Made by a program: the position numbers and the translations under genes
Notes under the pieces: model-generated
Seen by the model: the letters and a program-made list of their open reading frames with translations, nothing else
The model's database searches: none
Told to the model about the DNA's origin: nothing
Shown here: positions 34,301 to 45,029 of the stretch, piece after piece
How the letters are laid out: each line of letters begins with the position of its first letter
Numbering within the stretch: position 1 is the stretch's first letter
Assembly: GCA_030704615.1 (NCBI GenBank)
Contig: CM060733.1
Span: forward strand, 7,192,001 to 7,256,000
From: Takakia lepidozioides
Lineage: Eukaryota; Streptophyta; Takakiopsida; Takakiales; Takakiaceae
Direction of reading: 5' to 3'
DNA: 64,000 nucleotides

Positions 34301-35900
34301 AAAACACCTTATGTCAGCTACACTTATGAACATACTTGATGAACACAAACATACTGCAAACCCTGTGAGCAACTTGCACCCCACCGTGCAGCAATTTTTT
34401 CACTTTAAAGCGCAGGGTAAGCAAAGACACCAAACTATGAATTGGGCCCAGGTGTCGATGACTAACCAAACATACCTTTGCCAGCGGCCAGAAGGGACTG
34501 AAAGGATCGCTCATCCCTGTAGCGCAGGTTCATGAGACCATTGCCAGGAGTTGGGCGATCGACCCAGACAGAAAAACGCCAGACAAGAAACTCCAAAAAA
34601 GCATTCAGCTCTGGTTCATAACGCAACAGCAGACCTGGCTGCACAGAACCCAACACTCATTGGTCATCTGCAAATGGCAGGATGGATGACAGAAGTGACT
34701 GGCCACATTGCTTGCTGATCTAAGAATTTTACCTGTGCCAGTGAGAAGACCTTCATGAGCTGCTCTCTGAGCATTGCCGTCATCTCCACGTCAAGTCTTG
34801 CAGCATCAACTTGGTTCACTCGCAAGATGGGCACTGCTGGAGGTCTCTGTGGCACAAACAATTACAAAGTTACCAGACTTGCGGTCTGTTGTTCAAAGGG
34901 CAAACATAATCATCATGAAGGTACACTACACCATGATGTCCTGTACCCTCAGCTATTCTCCAGTGTCCATTTGGAATAGAGTATACAAGGCATGGCCACC
35001 CTTCCCAACAATGCATTCATCACTCAAAGTTTCGGTGGCTTCCATGAATTCACTAGATGACCAATCCAACACCAAACACCAAACCAGGGAGTTATTGCTT
35101 TCTCCTACTGAGCCCCCCTCTCCCCAGCCAAAGAATCACAAGTGCACATTCAAGCTCGAAGCGACACAGCTTATTACTATTCGAATCACAGCTCCAGGTG
35201 GGAAGATCTTTTTGGGACTTGTTGCTGCTTCCAAGTGGGAAAAGTGCTGTCGTTGTGTTCAGATCCCTCGCACCATTTCTGAGTATGTGAGACACAGCCC
35301 TGGGTTCTCGACCAGCAAGCTTGAAGATGAATTTATATATTATGGAACCTAGTGAAGATATTTGTGCGAGACATTAAATAGTATCAAAGCTAGCACACCG
35401 CCCAGTTCCGAAATCACCCAATAAATTACTCTGTGACAGATCCAAAATTTTCGAGAAGATCGAGTTTCCATTATGGGGTCGAAATTTCATTACTCCATAG
35501 GATGAGCTGATCCAGGTCTGGCAGTTCTCCAAGGCCTGCGGATATGGGTCTTTCGAATCTATTGCTTCCCATCTGCCGAACTGATAGCTTCTGAAAATCC
35601 CCTGGAAACAAGTCCAGGGCCACGCCTGCTAGCTGGTTCCCTTGAAAACTGATATACTCTAATCCTGCCGTTTTCCAAGCTCCGGCCAGCTGGTTGCGTT
35701 GAGCATCTTATTGCTTAAATCCAGCCTGTGATGAGAACTACCTTTAATGAGAGCCTGATTTGATTCCATCGAGGAGCCACAGCAAGCCAAGCCTGTCGCC
35801 AAGCATCTGCTGAAGGAGGTCCACTCGCTCCCGCCATCGATGAAGACGCCTGCTGTGTTGCATCTAGGTTGATTGCCGCTTGTAAGCGGTCTCTGTCCAT
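31315..35900 (-). CDS. PEX2: Peroxisome biogenesis protein 2 (RING-type peroxin)
   Basis: Membrane-embedded RING E3 ligase subunit that, with PEX10 and PEX12, ubiquitinates the import receptor PEX5 for recycling. Seven exons fit together without frame breaks: 35900-35742, 34846-34733, 34638-34476, 34058-33922, 32747-32647, 32218-32101, 31641-31315, giving about 372 residues, slightly longer than the roughly 330 usual in plants. Recognisable blocks are ILRVNQVDAARLD, YEPELNAFLEFLVWRFS, RPTPGNGLMNLRYRDER, GLEGPGLTRLQK, MNRAVSFEYMNRQLVW, and a C3HC4 RING at about residues 303-344 (CPIC ... PCRHLFCYFC ... CSRC) with all eight zinc ligands. The N-terminal extension is Gln/Ser/Ala-rich. Intron 4 (33921-32748) holds a repeat insertion and a CAAA microsatellite. 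The start lies about 400 bp from the divergently transcribed plastid-protein gene. Confidence 0.95.
33418..33810. repeat. Dispersed repeat with internal duplication, in PEX2 intron 4
   Basis: A block reading TCATCGAGGGCTTTCCAACG ... TTTGGGAGATCTCAACG occurs at about 33475 and again at about 33753. An inverted, diverged relative, including the word GACAAATGAAGGGCCAAT, lies at about 42420-42690. Non-coding. Confidence 0.65.
33827..33860 (+). repeat. CAAA microsatellite
   Basis: About eight near-perfect AAAC tetramers at the end of the repeat block in PEX2 intron 4. Confidence 0.85.
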
Positions 35901-36308
35901 CCTTTTCTTCCTTCAAACGCGTTCATGAAAACAAACTAAAATTCTCCCTTCCTCCTTTCTCTCTCCCTCTCTCTCGATGCAAGCATTGCAGAAACACTTT
36001 CGAGGACCTAAACAAGCGAATGTCCATGAAAATGCAACACCTGGGTCACAAATCTACCAGCAGCAGAGAAACCCTACAACTACCAGCAGCTGAAGAACGA
36101 CACGACTATTATGCGGGGCTTTAGGGCTGCCGGATAGGACGAAATATCCTGGGATCCAAGACGGAGAGTGCCCTTTATGATCGTGAAGATCAGGGAATTC
36201 CCTCTCGATGAACAGAATATCCTCGATTCTATACATCCCTCAGGCGACAAATCCCAAGAGCGATGGAGATTGCAATCGGATCGGAGAACACAGAGAGGAG
36301 AGGGATCC
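35901..36308. promoter_or_regulatory. Divergent promoter interval between PEX2 and the plastid protein
   Basis: About 408 bp separate the two start codons on opposite strands, so both 5' UTRs and promoters must fit here unless 5' UTR introns exist. A CT-rich tract (CTCCCTCTCTCTCG-like) lies at about 35952-35977; such Y patches are common in plant core promoters. No TATA box is evident. Confidence 0.55.
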
Positions 36309-37705
36309 ATGGCAACCTCGGACTTCGTAAGGGGGCTGCAGTTGCACAATTCGCTTTCAATTGCATCATCGTCTTCTTTCACATCAGCTTCCCGATGTTG
36401 GGCTGCTGCACCCAACCCAGTTTCAGCACAAGCTATTGCGCTGGCAGGTTTTTCTTGCAACCACATACGCTCAATCCCCGCTTTAGTAGAGTCTCACAGA
36501 AGCCTCTCTCCCATTAACCTCTCCCTCATCTCAATTGGCTGCGTGCAGCCTGCAACAGCGCTTCGCAACTCCTCCCCCGGCCCGTGTCGTCAATGTAGGC
36601 CATTTTCAAAAGCTAGGCACACAGGTAGCCACACATTCGTCCCCAGAGCGAGCGGGCGAACCAAATTGAGTGAGACTGAGAGCGACAGGGGTGCGAGTGA
36701 TAAGGATGCGAAGGAATCGGAAGCAACATCGGGTGAAGGACAAGACGAAGAAGAGGTGGAAATTTCATGGATTCAAGAAAAAGCTGAAGATGCAATGATT
36801 GCAACAGGGCAGGCGATACAGGCAGTCCCTGGGCCGCGAGTTGGGGGTGGGCACCTGCCATGGCTAGTCGCCCTGCCTCTAGGCTATTTTGGAATCACGT
36901 TGGTGATCGCTGTTGTCAAAACCATAAGAAAATACAACTCTCCGAAGGGCCAACGCAAGCGCCAGGTTGAAGGCCCTCCTCCTCTTTCTACTATCCTCAT
37001 TGTCTCCTCGTCCTCCATCTTCGACCACAGAGCCACAGGATAATTTATGACATAAAACGGTTACTGTTCCATAGCTCAAATGGAAAAGCTACTTCAAAGT
37101 AGCATTTTGCAGGACAGCTTATTGTATACTCTCAATTCCAGTGTCGCTGCTCCGACCTATATCAACTCAGGTACCCATCCATGGAATGACAGAGAGAGGA
37201 CTAAGAAAAGGTCGAAATTTTTTGGGGTTATTTCATCACTATCGGAGTGGAACTTGCTGTGTCAGCGAACTCACCAGTTTGGTCAGTTTGATCACACACA
37301 GGACATTCTATTGCTGTGTTTCTCAGGAGACAGTCATTCATGTGTCAAACTTATATAACTTGGTGCCTACAAAATGGGATGTGACAGGTTGGGAAGAATG
37401 CGTATTTGTGTGAGTCGCTTGGAGAGTACCTGCCAAATAGAAGAGAGGAACTGGACTCCAAGAAGCTTCGGGAACTGGAGCAGAAGGTAGACTTCAATTT
37501 ACCAGTGCATAGTGTACTTTGTTCTCTTCCTCCAATTTTTGGGGATGAAAATGTCACCTCCAAAGGTACTGAGTCCTGTTTATTCCTTTGGGGCAGGGTG
37601 TGGAGAGGACTTAATATGTGTGTGTGAGAGAGAGAGAGAATGTCCACATGTGACGTTGTTTGCCACAGCCTTATGGCCATAGACCCCACGCCCAGTTTGC
37701 GTGGG

Positions 37706-37742
<37 letters not shown>

Positions 37743-39822
37743 CACCGAATGCTTTTGCACTACACAGTTAAATCCTCAGGGGAGCCTAACAGTATGGTGA
37801 TCTATTTAGTATCACAAACACCAGAGCTTGGACATAGTGCGAATGCATGTGCGAGCTGTGCTCTAGGTGATCACGCGCAGGAATTTGAATAGAGGAATGG
37901 AGAGGCAGAACCTGGTTTTCATCTGCATGTTGTTGCAGTGCCAATTTGACACAAAGGAGCTGCTCCGCAAGTACATCCGTTATGCACTCAATGAGAGGCC
38001 TTTCAACCCTGATTTGGTGGCTGATCTAATCCACTTGCGAAAAGTATCGAGTTTGCCAGAAAACGATGTTGCTGAAGTTCTAAATGAAGTCTCTCGGCGA
38101 ATTGTGAAATCGAAAGGTACTCCTCAATTTTCCAATGGAAATGGTGGGGCAGGAACTTCTTGCATTGTGGTCAATCAAGAGAGTTACAGCTAATTGATAT
38201 TGTAGGGGCCTTGTGGCAGCATACCTTCTCAAGCTCAGTAATAGTTGGCAGGCATTCAGTAAGCAGCTCAGAGACAAATGTATCAACAGGCCCCCTCAAA
38301 GAACGCAGACTGTTTACAGAAAATTAACACCTCAGGTAGAAGAAGTTATAAATTTGAGCTTCTCAACTGTGTTATGAACATTCCAATCCCTGCACTTCAC
38401 TGTTCCAGTCACTAGCTTTCCAAAAGTATGCTGAGATCTGCTAAGGATAAAGATGAATGATGATTGGGGGTGGGCACAGTTTCCATTTTGGTTGAATGTT
38501 AATCATGTTCACAACTTCCCGCTTGGGATGTGTACCATCTTTCAAGTCCTGTATCTCACAAATGTATCTGATTCTTGTCCATTTATGAATACCTTGCCTT
38601 TCTTGCCTCAGCCAGTACATTAGGGTATAGTTTTAAGGGAAGAGGAAAGTTTGAGCTCAAAGAGGACTGGCAGTCAATTGTTTATGAATGTGCTGGTCTT
38701 GATGGTTCTTCTTGCTTGATATCAGGCACAGTTGTTATGAATCTACAGGGGTTCACTGAGAAGGGCATCAAACGCAAGGCTTCTGTCCAGGCACTTTTCA
38801 GCAAGATTCTCTATCTCTCTGAGGTGAATTGTTAATGCCCGCCCTACATCAGCAATCGTGAGAACAAGTTTGATTAGTAGCAGACGAGATGTTGGAAAAA
38901 TTGGGGTGCAAGAGAGACAGTGTCTTCGTTAGTGTGAAGGTTTTCCAAATATATAAACACGAATGCCTTGCTGCCGTAGACCCATGAGATGGTGGGTATG
39001 GACCTGCCATACCCTCTGACAAAACTTAGCTGACATTATTATCTATCTTATCACAAAATATCAAGCACAATACCACAGTGGTAATGTACTTCTGGAGCAG
39101 AGAATTGAGCTCAATATCACAAGAGTGGGACAACCTCAGGCCATATTAGTATTGAAAAGGGGGCATCTAGCAGTAATACTAACAATGTGGGATTGTTGGC
39201 TTTGTGATAGTTGGATGAATTTGTATCAAGTGAAAGCCGGAGCTCATTGACCATTAAGACAACATTCGGTGTTACTGAGTATGTTACTTTCCTCGTGGGG
39301 TGAAGTTTTGTCTCACTGAGTCCATCTTTTGAAAGTTGATCCAAAACATTGAAGAAATTGCAAGGATGAGATTAGAATAGAATCCTTTGTAAAACTGAAC
39401 AGCAATGGTAGAGTTGGCAACACTTTGGATCCGCCCAAGGGGTAGATAAGTCTTGTCAAATGAGCGGTGACCAGGGAGTCTCAAGGATTTCACATGTGTG
39501 CCCTCACAAGTGGCCATATTGTTCTTAAAAAAAACATGTGTTCTGTATAGCTTAAAATTCCATTCTGTCAATAACATCAAGGTCGACTGGCCCTTGCTCA
39601 GACAAAACTGACCTCTTGAGCTGATTACGCAATCTGAATGACAACGGTTCACACCTAAATCTTTGTATGTGGGTTTGATGATGGCTTTGCAGTCAGGATG
39701 CAGATAGCATTCGCATTGACACACTCTCAGAGGCATCTGACATGGAATCTCTGGAGAAAATGGTGGGATCTGCCGAGTCCGAGTCTGATGCTGAGGAGGC
39801 TGATACTGCCAGTAGTAGTTGA
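36309..39822 (+). CDS. Conserved plastid-targeted single-TM protein, unnamed
   Basis: Six exons join in frame: 36309-36965, 37388-37486, 37939-38116, 38726-38823, 39211-39278, 39693-39822, giving about 409 residues. The start MATSDF is chosen because a Ser/Ala-rich, transit-like N-terminus follows; an in-frame ATG at 36168 lies upstream. The order is transit peptide, an acidic Glu/Asp/Ser stretch, one transmembrane helix at about residues 183-203 (LPWLVALPLGYFGITLVIAVV), a basic stop-transfer (KYNSPKGQRKRQ), then a helical conserved domain: KYIRYALNERPFNPDLVADLI, NEVSRRIVK, GFTEKGIKRKASVQALF, FGVT...DADSIRIDTLSEASD, ending in an acidic tail. I recognise the C-terminal blocks as conserved across land plants but cannot attach a gene name. 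No enzymatic motif is seen; a role in envelope or thylakoid membrane organisation would be a guess. Confidence 0.85.
37648..37742 (+). repeat. Short dispersed repeat copy plus TG/AG microsatellite
   Basis: GACGTTGTTTGCC, CAGCCTTATGGCCATAGACC and CCCAGTTTG match the copies at 23505 and 52318. It is followed directly by (TG)n then (AG)n. Lies in the second intron of the plastid-protein gene. Confidence 0.7.
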
Positions 39823-39844
39823 AAGAGAAAGAAAGACATGTGCC

Positions 39845-39900
39845 CATCTGACTCGGCCTATCGTAGCCATGTGACATAGACTTCACACCCAGTTTGCTGG
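39845..39900 (+). repeat. Short dispersed repeat, diverged copy
   Basis: TATCGTAGCCATGTG ... CACACCCAGTTTGCTGG aligns loosely with the copies at 23505 and 52318. It lies just beyond the stop codon of the plastid-protein gene, in its 3' UTR or flank. Confidence 0.45.
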
Positions 39901-40064
39901 AGAGAATTAGAGAGGAAAGAGAACACGGGAGTTAGAATTACTTGAGCGAAAAACAAAAGCGAGAAAAAAGAGAGCGTTGCTCCCATTCTGGCAAAAGGTG
40001 GGGGAAACTGGGAGAGAGGTGCTCCTTATACTCCTTCACTTTTTTAGCCATGCTTATTTTTGGA

Positions 40065-40450
40065 GGTTGCTACACCATGGCTGAACAGGAAGAGGTTTGC
40101 CACACTTCCCACAACATCTTCACACCTGTGACACTTTTGGAAAAAGTAATACACTGGATCCATGTCAAAAGATGCCATATTTCTGAGCAGCCCAAAGGCC
40201 AGAGGTCAACATTGTCTTGTTAGAGCTCTCTCATGAGAATGTGTATCAAGAAGTCCTCAAAAGCAGCAAGGCCTTATGAAAATGAGGGGCTCTGCATAAT
40301 TGGCACCATAAGTGAATGTACTCCTTAAACAGACTGTTGCCTTGAGTATCCGGCCAGTCTCTTTCACATGAGAAGATAATCTAATCTGATGGCTAGTGAT
40401 AGTTTGAAGATAAACCATGCATTCTATTTCATATGTTCTACTAGTGCTTT
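40065..40450 (+). repeat. Dispersed repeat A, copy 1
   Basis: Contains CCATGGCTGAACAGG, GAGGTTTGCCACACTT and, after about 120 bp not present in copy 2, ATTGGCACCATAAG, ATGTACTCCTTAAAC and AAACCATGCA. Copy 2 is at 48193-48410 in the same orientation. No coding capacity. Confidence 0.75.
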
Positions 40451-40854
40451 GATTTGCCACTAGTGAGGACTTCAGCAAACAATGTGCAATTGTGGGGTCT
40501 ATCTATATTATGAATGTTGTTTTGGAAACTATTTCCTTCTTTTCTAAAATCTAAAAATCTAAAAACCTCTCAAATTAGTTGGTCAAGGTTAAAAAACCAT
40601 GTTTTCAAAAACAGAAACAAAAAATTCATCCTCTTTAAAACCATATAATCTCCCACATTTCACGGTGAAACAAGTTCAGTTTTGGGGAGTGAATGCAAGT
40701 GCCAAGTGTGCACCTACGTGTAAGGTTCAGTTTTCTGGTTGATTTTTGATAGGTAGTTACTCTCATTTTACTGGGCATGGGTAGTAAATTTTAGGTGTCA
40801 AAAAATGAACCATGTAGAAAGTTAAGGGTTAAGAAAACAATGTTTTGGAAAGGG
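40451..40854. other. AT-rich spacer
   Basis: No gene seen. Confidence 0.4.
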
Positions 40855-42250
40855 ATAAGTTCGTTTTTTGGTAATTTTATTTTTTATTTTTACAGAACAA
40901 GGGACAGAGGCCTTGGAAAATTTATTGATAATTATTGTGGGGATAAAAATTAAAACCCCCAGAACGCCATAAGGCACACACACTGGGAATAGTGTTCAAC
41001 GATCCAATCCTCAACAGCAGAGTGTTGAGACATCAAGGGGCTTGCCCTTACACGACAACCAATACAGGACCCATTCACGACAATCCTAGACAGGACCACT
41101 TCATGAGTAACATGACAGAGCCTTAATGCTCGATTCTCAAAGTGGAGATGCAACAAATGCATCTATGAAGGAGTAGTGTTTGACTTTCCTGCAGCAGAAC
41201 TTAACTATCTGTAGTGAAGTCTCGAGGCAATAGTGGAGGACTTGACGTGCTTCCAATTCACCTCACGGTTGAACCCGGGGGATGCCATGGAGGAGGGAGC
41301 GCAGATCCCTCCAGATGGCGGGAGGGATGGGATTCCACTCGCAGTGGTCAATTGAGGAGGATTGACAGATGATACCATTTTTCCCCAGCTGTTTTGGAAG
41401 GCTTCGTGTATGCTCGATGCTGACTCCGAGTGCCGCTCGATGTCTGCACACGTTTTGGCCCACACTTTTCGTGATTCAACACCCAGATCATACAAGACAT
41501 TGGCAAGCAGAGAGCTGACGGTGTTTCCAGAGAAGGTTTTTTTGCATCTTATCTTCCAAAGATGCCAAAGCGTTGAGCCTCTAAGAGATTCAAAAACCAG
41601 ACGTTTATCATAGTTAAGCATCAGGTCTGATGTGGACAGCGATCTACTGCTCCAGTTTAGATGGAATGCTTTAACTTTAGGCCACACTTGAGCTGGTCCA
41701 TGACAAGAAATAAGGCGGTGTTCTATAGACTCAATGATTCCAGACGAGCAGCAATCATAAAGAATGGCCGTTTGGAATTGCAGCCACTCCCCAACTTTGA
41801 TCACTCTGTTTACCAATTGCTAGAGGAATGCGGAGATCTTTGCAGGACGAGATTTAAGCCAGACGGAGCTCCAAATGGGATCCCAGTTCTCATCTTGAAA
41901 CCCCAGCAGGTCCCATCTTGCCTCCCATTTCGCTTTCATTGGCTGAGGGTTGGAGAGAGCTTTATAAGCTTTCCTGGTTGTGTATGTAAAAAAAGGTTCT
42001 TGTCTTCTAGAGAACCGCCAAGACCACTCCATGGGATCAATTTCCATCTCTGCCAAGGATCTGCCCAGGATCCAGATGCAGGTATTTGAAGCGAGCCAAT
42101 GTGGGGAGGTAAGGGGGAGGAGAGGGTTGAAGCTTTTCTCTGTGGATGACCATTGACAAACCCTGATTGGTGTTAGGGGAATAGGCTGTATATTGAGTAG
42201 TGAGAGAGCGAGGGTAGTGGTATTGATGTTGAAAGGGTAAGCGACAAACA
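40855..42250 (-). mobile_element. 5'-truncated LINE: ORF2 C-terminal part and 3' UTR
   Basis: Minus-strand frames at 42377-41820 and 41816-41205 read the end of a LINE ORF2: YTTRKAYKALSNPQPMKAKW, WDPIWSSVWLKSRPAKISAF, then a zf-RVT-like C-C ... H ... C region (YDCCSSGIIESIEHRLISCH) and a C-terminus ending NREVNWKHVK...HYR-stop. One frameshift lies near 41818. The 3' UTR runs to about 40855 and ends with GGCCTCTGTCCCTTGTTC then an A-rich stretch, a signature shared with the copy ending at 48185. The reverse-transcriptase core is missing, which is typical of 5'-truncated insertions. Confidence 0.8.
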
Positions 42251-42419
42251 TCTTGGGGGAACAATTTCTTAATGTACCATCTTCATGGCAGATAATCAAT
42301 ATATTCAACAAGGTAAGTTGATAATCAATATACTCGGCAAGGTAATTTGTTTCGTTTTGTTGTGTTTGTATGTACATCGAGATATCCCAAACCTCTTGAC
42401 CTCTGCCGGGGTTCTTGAT

Positions 42420-42690
42420 ACCGCTAGAAAGCCCTCAATGAGTAGGGGTGTATTGAGGCGATTTCATAATTTGGACCTTTAGGGTGAGAGATACTGAAGT
42501 GCAAGTATTTTTTGTCACTGGATCTTTATGAAAAACAGCAAATTGGGTCTTTCTGGAATATTGGCCCTTCATTTGTCTTTTGGTGCACATTGGCACATGC
42601 CACACCCAAACTCAAAGGCCTCCACCCATGTCTTGATACTTGCTGCTACTGGATGAGTAGGGGTGCATCGCCCATCCGAGAGTGGTACAC
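42420..42690. repeat. Inverted relative of the PEX2-intron repeat
   Basis: GAAAGCCCTCAATGAGTAGG and ATTGGCCCTTCATTTGTC are reverse-complement matches to the repeat at 33418-33810. Confidence 0.6.
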
Positions 42691-44250
42691 ATGACTTCCC
42701 TTAATGACCCTTTGGCAGGAAAAAAAAAATTGTCTGTTGCAACTTGCAGTCATAGGATGAGTGTTTTTGGACAACCAGTCGCATAGACTCTCTGCTTGAA
42801 TTGGACATGATTCCTACTTTCTTTTTTCTTTCTTTTTTCTTTTTCTTTTTTAGAGAAGGCCGCTGGAAGAGCCAAAATATATTAAAAAATAATATTATTA
42901 AAATAATCTCATAGTACAAACCATGAAGGATGAAAAAGGTGACACTGCCGGATAACCAATACCCAAGGAGATCTGCAAAAAGCTAAGGATAAGAAGCGTC
43001 CGCAGCTAAGGAGAGAGAAAAAGACTAGACGTTGTCATTTTTGGCCTCTAGGATTCGAAAGAGAGGTGGGTCATAGATTTCTTAGACTCCACTAGTGTGA
43101 TGTGTCTTCAAGTAACATCTCCCTCAATAATATCTATCTTATTGAACAACTTATGAAAAATAAATGGATGAAATTTCAAGTTTATTATGGATGAAAGTGA
43201 CCATTCACAAAGAGAAGTCATACAAGACTAACTAGCTGCTTTTTACTAAGGATTTGGTTGTGTATGGCATGACCATGAGTACCTTAAATTCTTGGGTGGC
43301 CCAGTTGGGCACGAGTTCCTTTTGATTGATGTATTTGATATTATTAAGTAATTTTCATTCATGCTCGAACATTTCATATTGGATCTCTTATGTAAAAGAG
43401 AGACTATGAACTCGGGAAAAAATGTGATCAAGGGACCTTACATGGTGTTAAAGCTCCGATTGGTGTGTTGTGCTGAGTCAAGTACCAGGGCTTCATGCAA
43501 AGGTGAACCAAATAAAAGTTTTGTTAGCAAAGATATTAGACTTTAATTTTCTTAAAATGAATCTATCTCTTTCATACACAAGTGCAGGGCTTAAGTGTGT
43601 CATGCATAGTCTACATTCCATAAACATCTCATTGTACTCGTTAATATGTTTTTTCTTAGTTCTTTTGAGTTTTAAAGCTAATCCCGAATCCGGACTGTGA
43701 ACGGAACTTGTTGGTACTATTAACTTAACTTCTCACATAATTGAGTTCATAGGCCACAAATAAACTTTACTCCATTATTTGTACCAGATGCAGTACAAGT
43801 GAATGTTGAAAGCTAAAGTACTTGGGCGACCCAGGGAGCTCCGCATTTTGCGGTGAGAGAGCTCAACGGTCTCTTCGTCTCTCTCCTGAGGCTTAGCTTG
43901 CTTGGATACTGCCAGGTTATGGTTCTGCTTCCGTTTCTACTATTTTTCTACAAGCCTGGATTACTCATGGTTCTTTCAAGCCACCTTTGCGGTTTTTTGG
44001 AGCCTCAATGCGTTGACAGCGACATCTTAATCGGGTTCCCTTCATCCTAAACCCTCCCCGTTTCATTCATCATTTTTTTGCATGTCGCCGTCACTACACT
44101 TAACTTTCCCTTCCCCCGCTCTCAGCTGCCGGCTGATATTAACGACGAGTTAAAATTTGTCCTGGCACCTCACATCCAGATCGGCGCTACGCTTGAGTTC
44201 ATGCCAAGAGAATCGTCTCCCTCTCCTTGTATCTAGCTCGTTGTATTGCC
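42691..44250. other. Spacer, no gene recognised
   Basis: AT-rich sequence with a TTTC-rich run at about 42817-42852. Short open frames lack recognisable motifs. The right part (from about 43850) may already be the 5' UTR of the LINE described at 45030. Confidence 0.4.
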
Positions 44251-44460
44251 CCGCTCCCTGCCTTCTTAGCATTCCTTGCAAGATCTACCAGCTTCTCTTC
44301 CGGAATTTCCACTGCACTTGCTGGGCTACTCTGTTTCTGTCTTCCCCCCCCCCCGCTCCCTCTCCCTGCCTTCTTAGCGTTCCTTGCGAGATCTATCAGC
44401 TTCTCTTCCGGGAATTTCCATTGCAGCTGCTAGGCTGCTCTGCTACTGTCTGTCCCCCCC
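44251..44460 (+). repeat. Tandem duplication, about 105-bp unit, two copies
   Basis: 44251-44355 and about 44358-44460 share CTGCCTTCTTAGC, TTCCTTGC, AGATCTA and CAGCTTCTCTTCCGG. Poly(C) runs lie between and after the copies. Possibly repeats in a LINE 5' UTR. Confidence 0.75.
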
Positions 44461-44511
44461 TGCTCCTCGTTCTTTCCTCTCCTTTGGCTCTCCTCTACCA
44501 TGGGTCCCAAC

Positions 44512-45018
44512 CGGTGTTGGACTGGTATATAGGTGAAGGACTGGTATAAAGTACTGGTATATGCACTGGTATTAGATACCAGACCAGTCTGGTATTGTTT
44601 GGGAGAATAATTGGTCATGTACCAGACCAGGCCGGTATCAGTTTTTTCATACCAGCCACAATACCAGTACTCCCCCGCAGTCTACCTCATTTACTCTGGT
44701 ATGTGTACCATATTAATTTATGTGTACATTTGCCTATACATTTGTATTTATGTATATTTACTTCTAAAGCCATCTTGAATTACAAGTTTATCAAATAGCA
44801 AATATCAAGTGAAAATAAATACAATACACATAAAGGATGATACTAGAGTTGATACCTCATACCAGCTGGTATTGTGGTCATGATACTCATACTCATACCA
44901 GTATTTGGACAAATATACATCCACCATTATATAGACCAGACTGGTATGAAAACTTTGTGATACGCCTGGTACCAGGACCAGACTGGTATGTAAAAAAACT
45001 TGATACCAGTCCAACACT
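44512..45018. mobile_element. MITE with terminal inverted repeats and 9-bp target duplication
   Basis: A 507-bp non-coding element flanked by an exact 9-bp direct repeat GGTCCCAAC at 44503-44511 and 45019-45027. The ends form an inverted repeat (GTGTTGGACTGGTAT on the left, the same on the reverse strand at the right). The interior is filled with further ACTGGTAT / ATACCAGT words in both orientations. The target-duplication length fits a Mutator-like element (8 bp would suggest hAT). It is inserted upstream of or within LINE-derived sequence. Confidence 0.8.
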
Positions 45019-45029
45019 GGTCCCAACAG

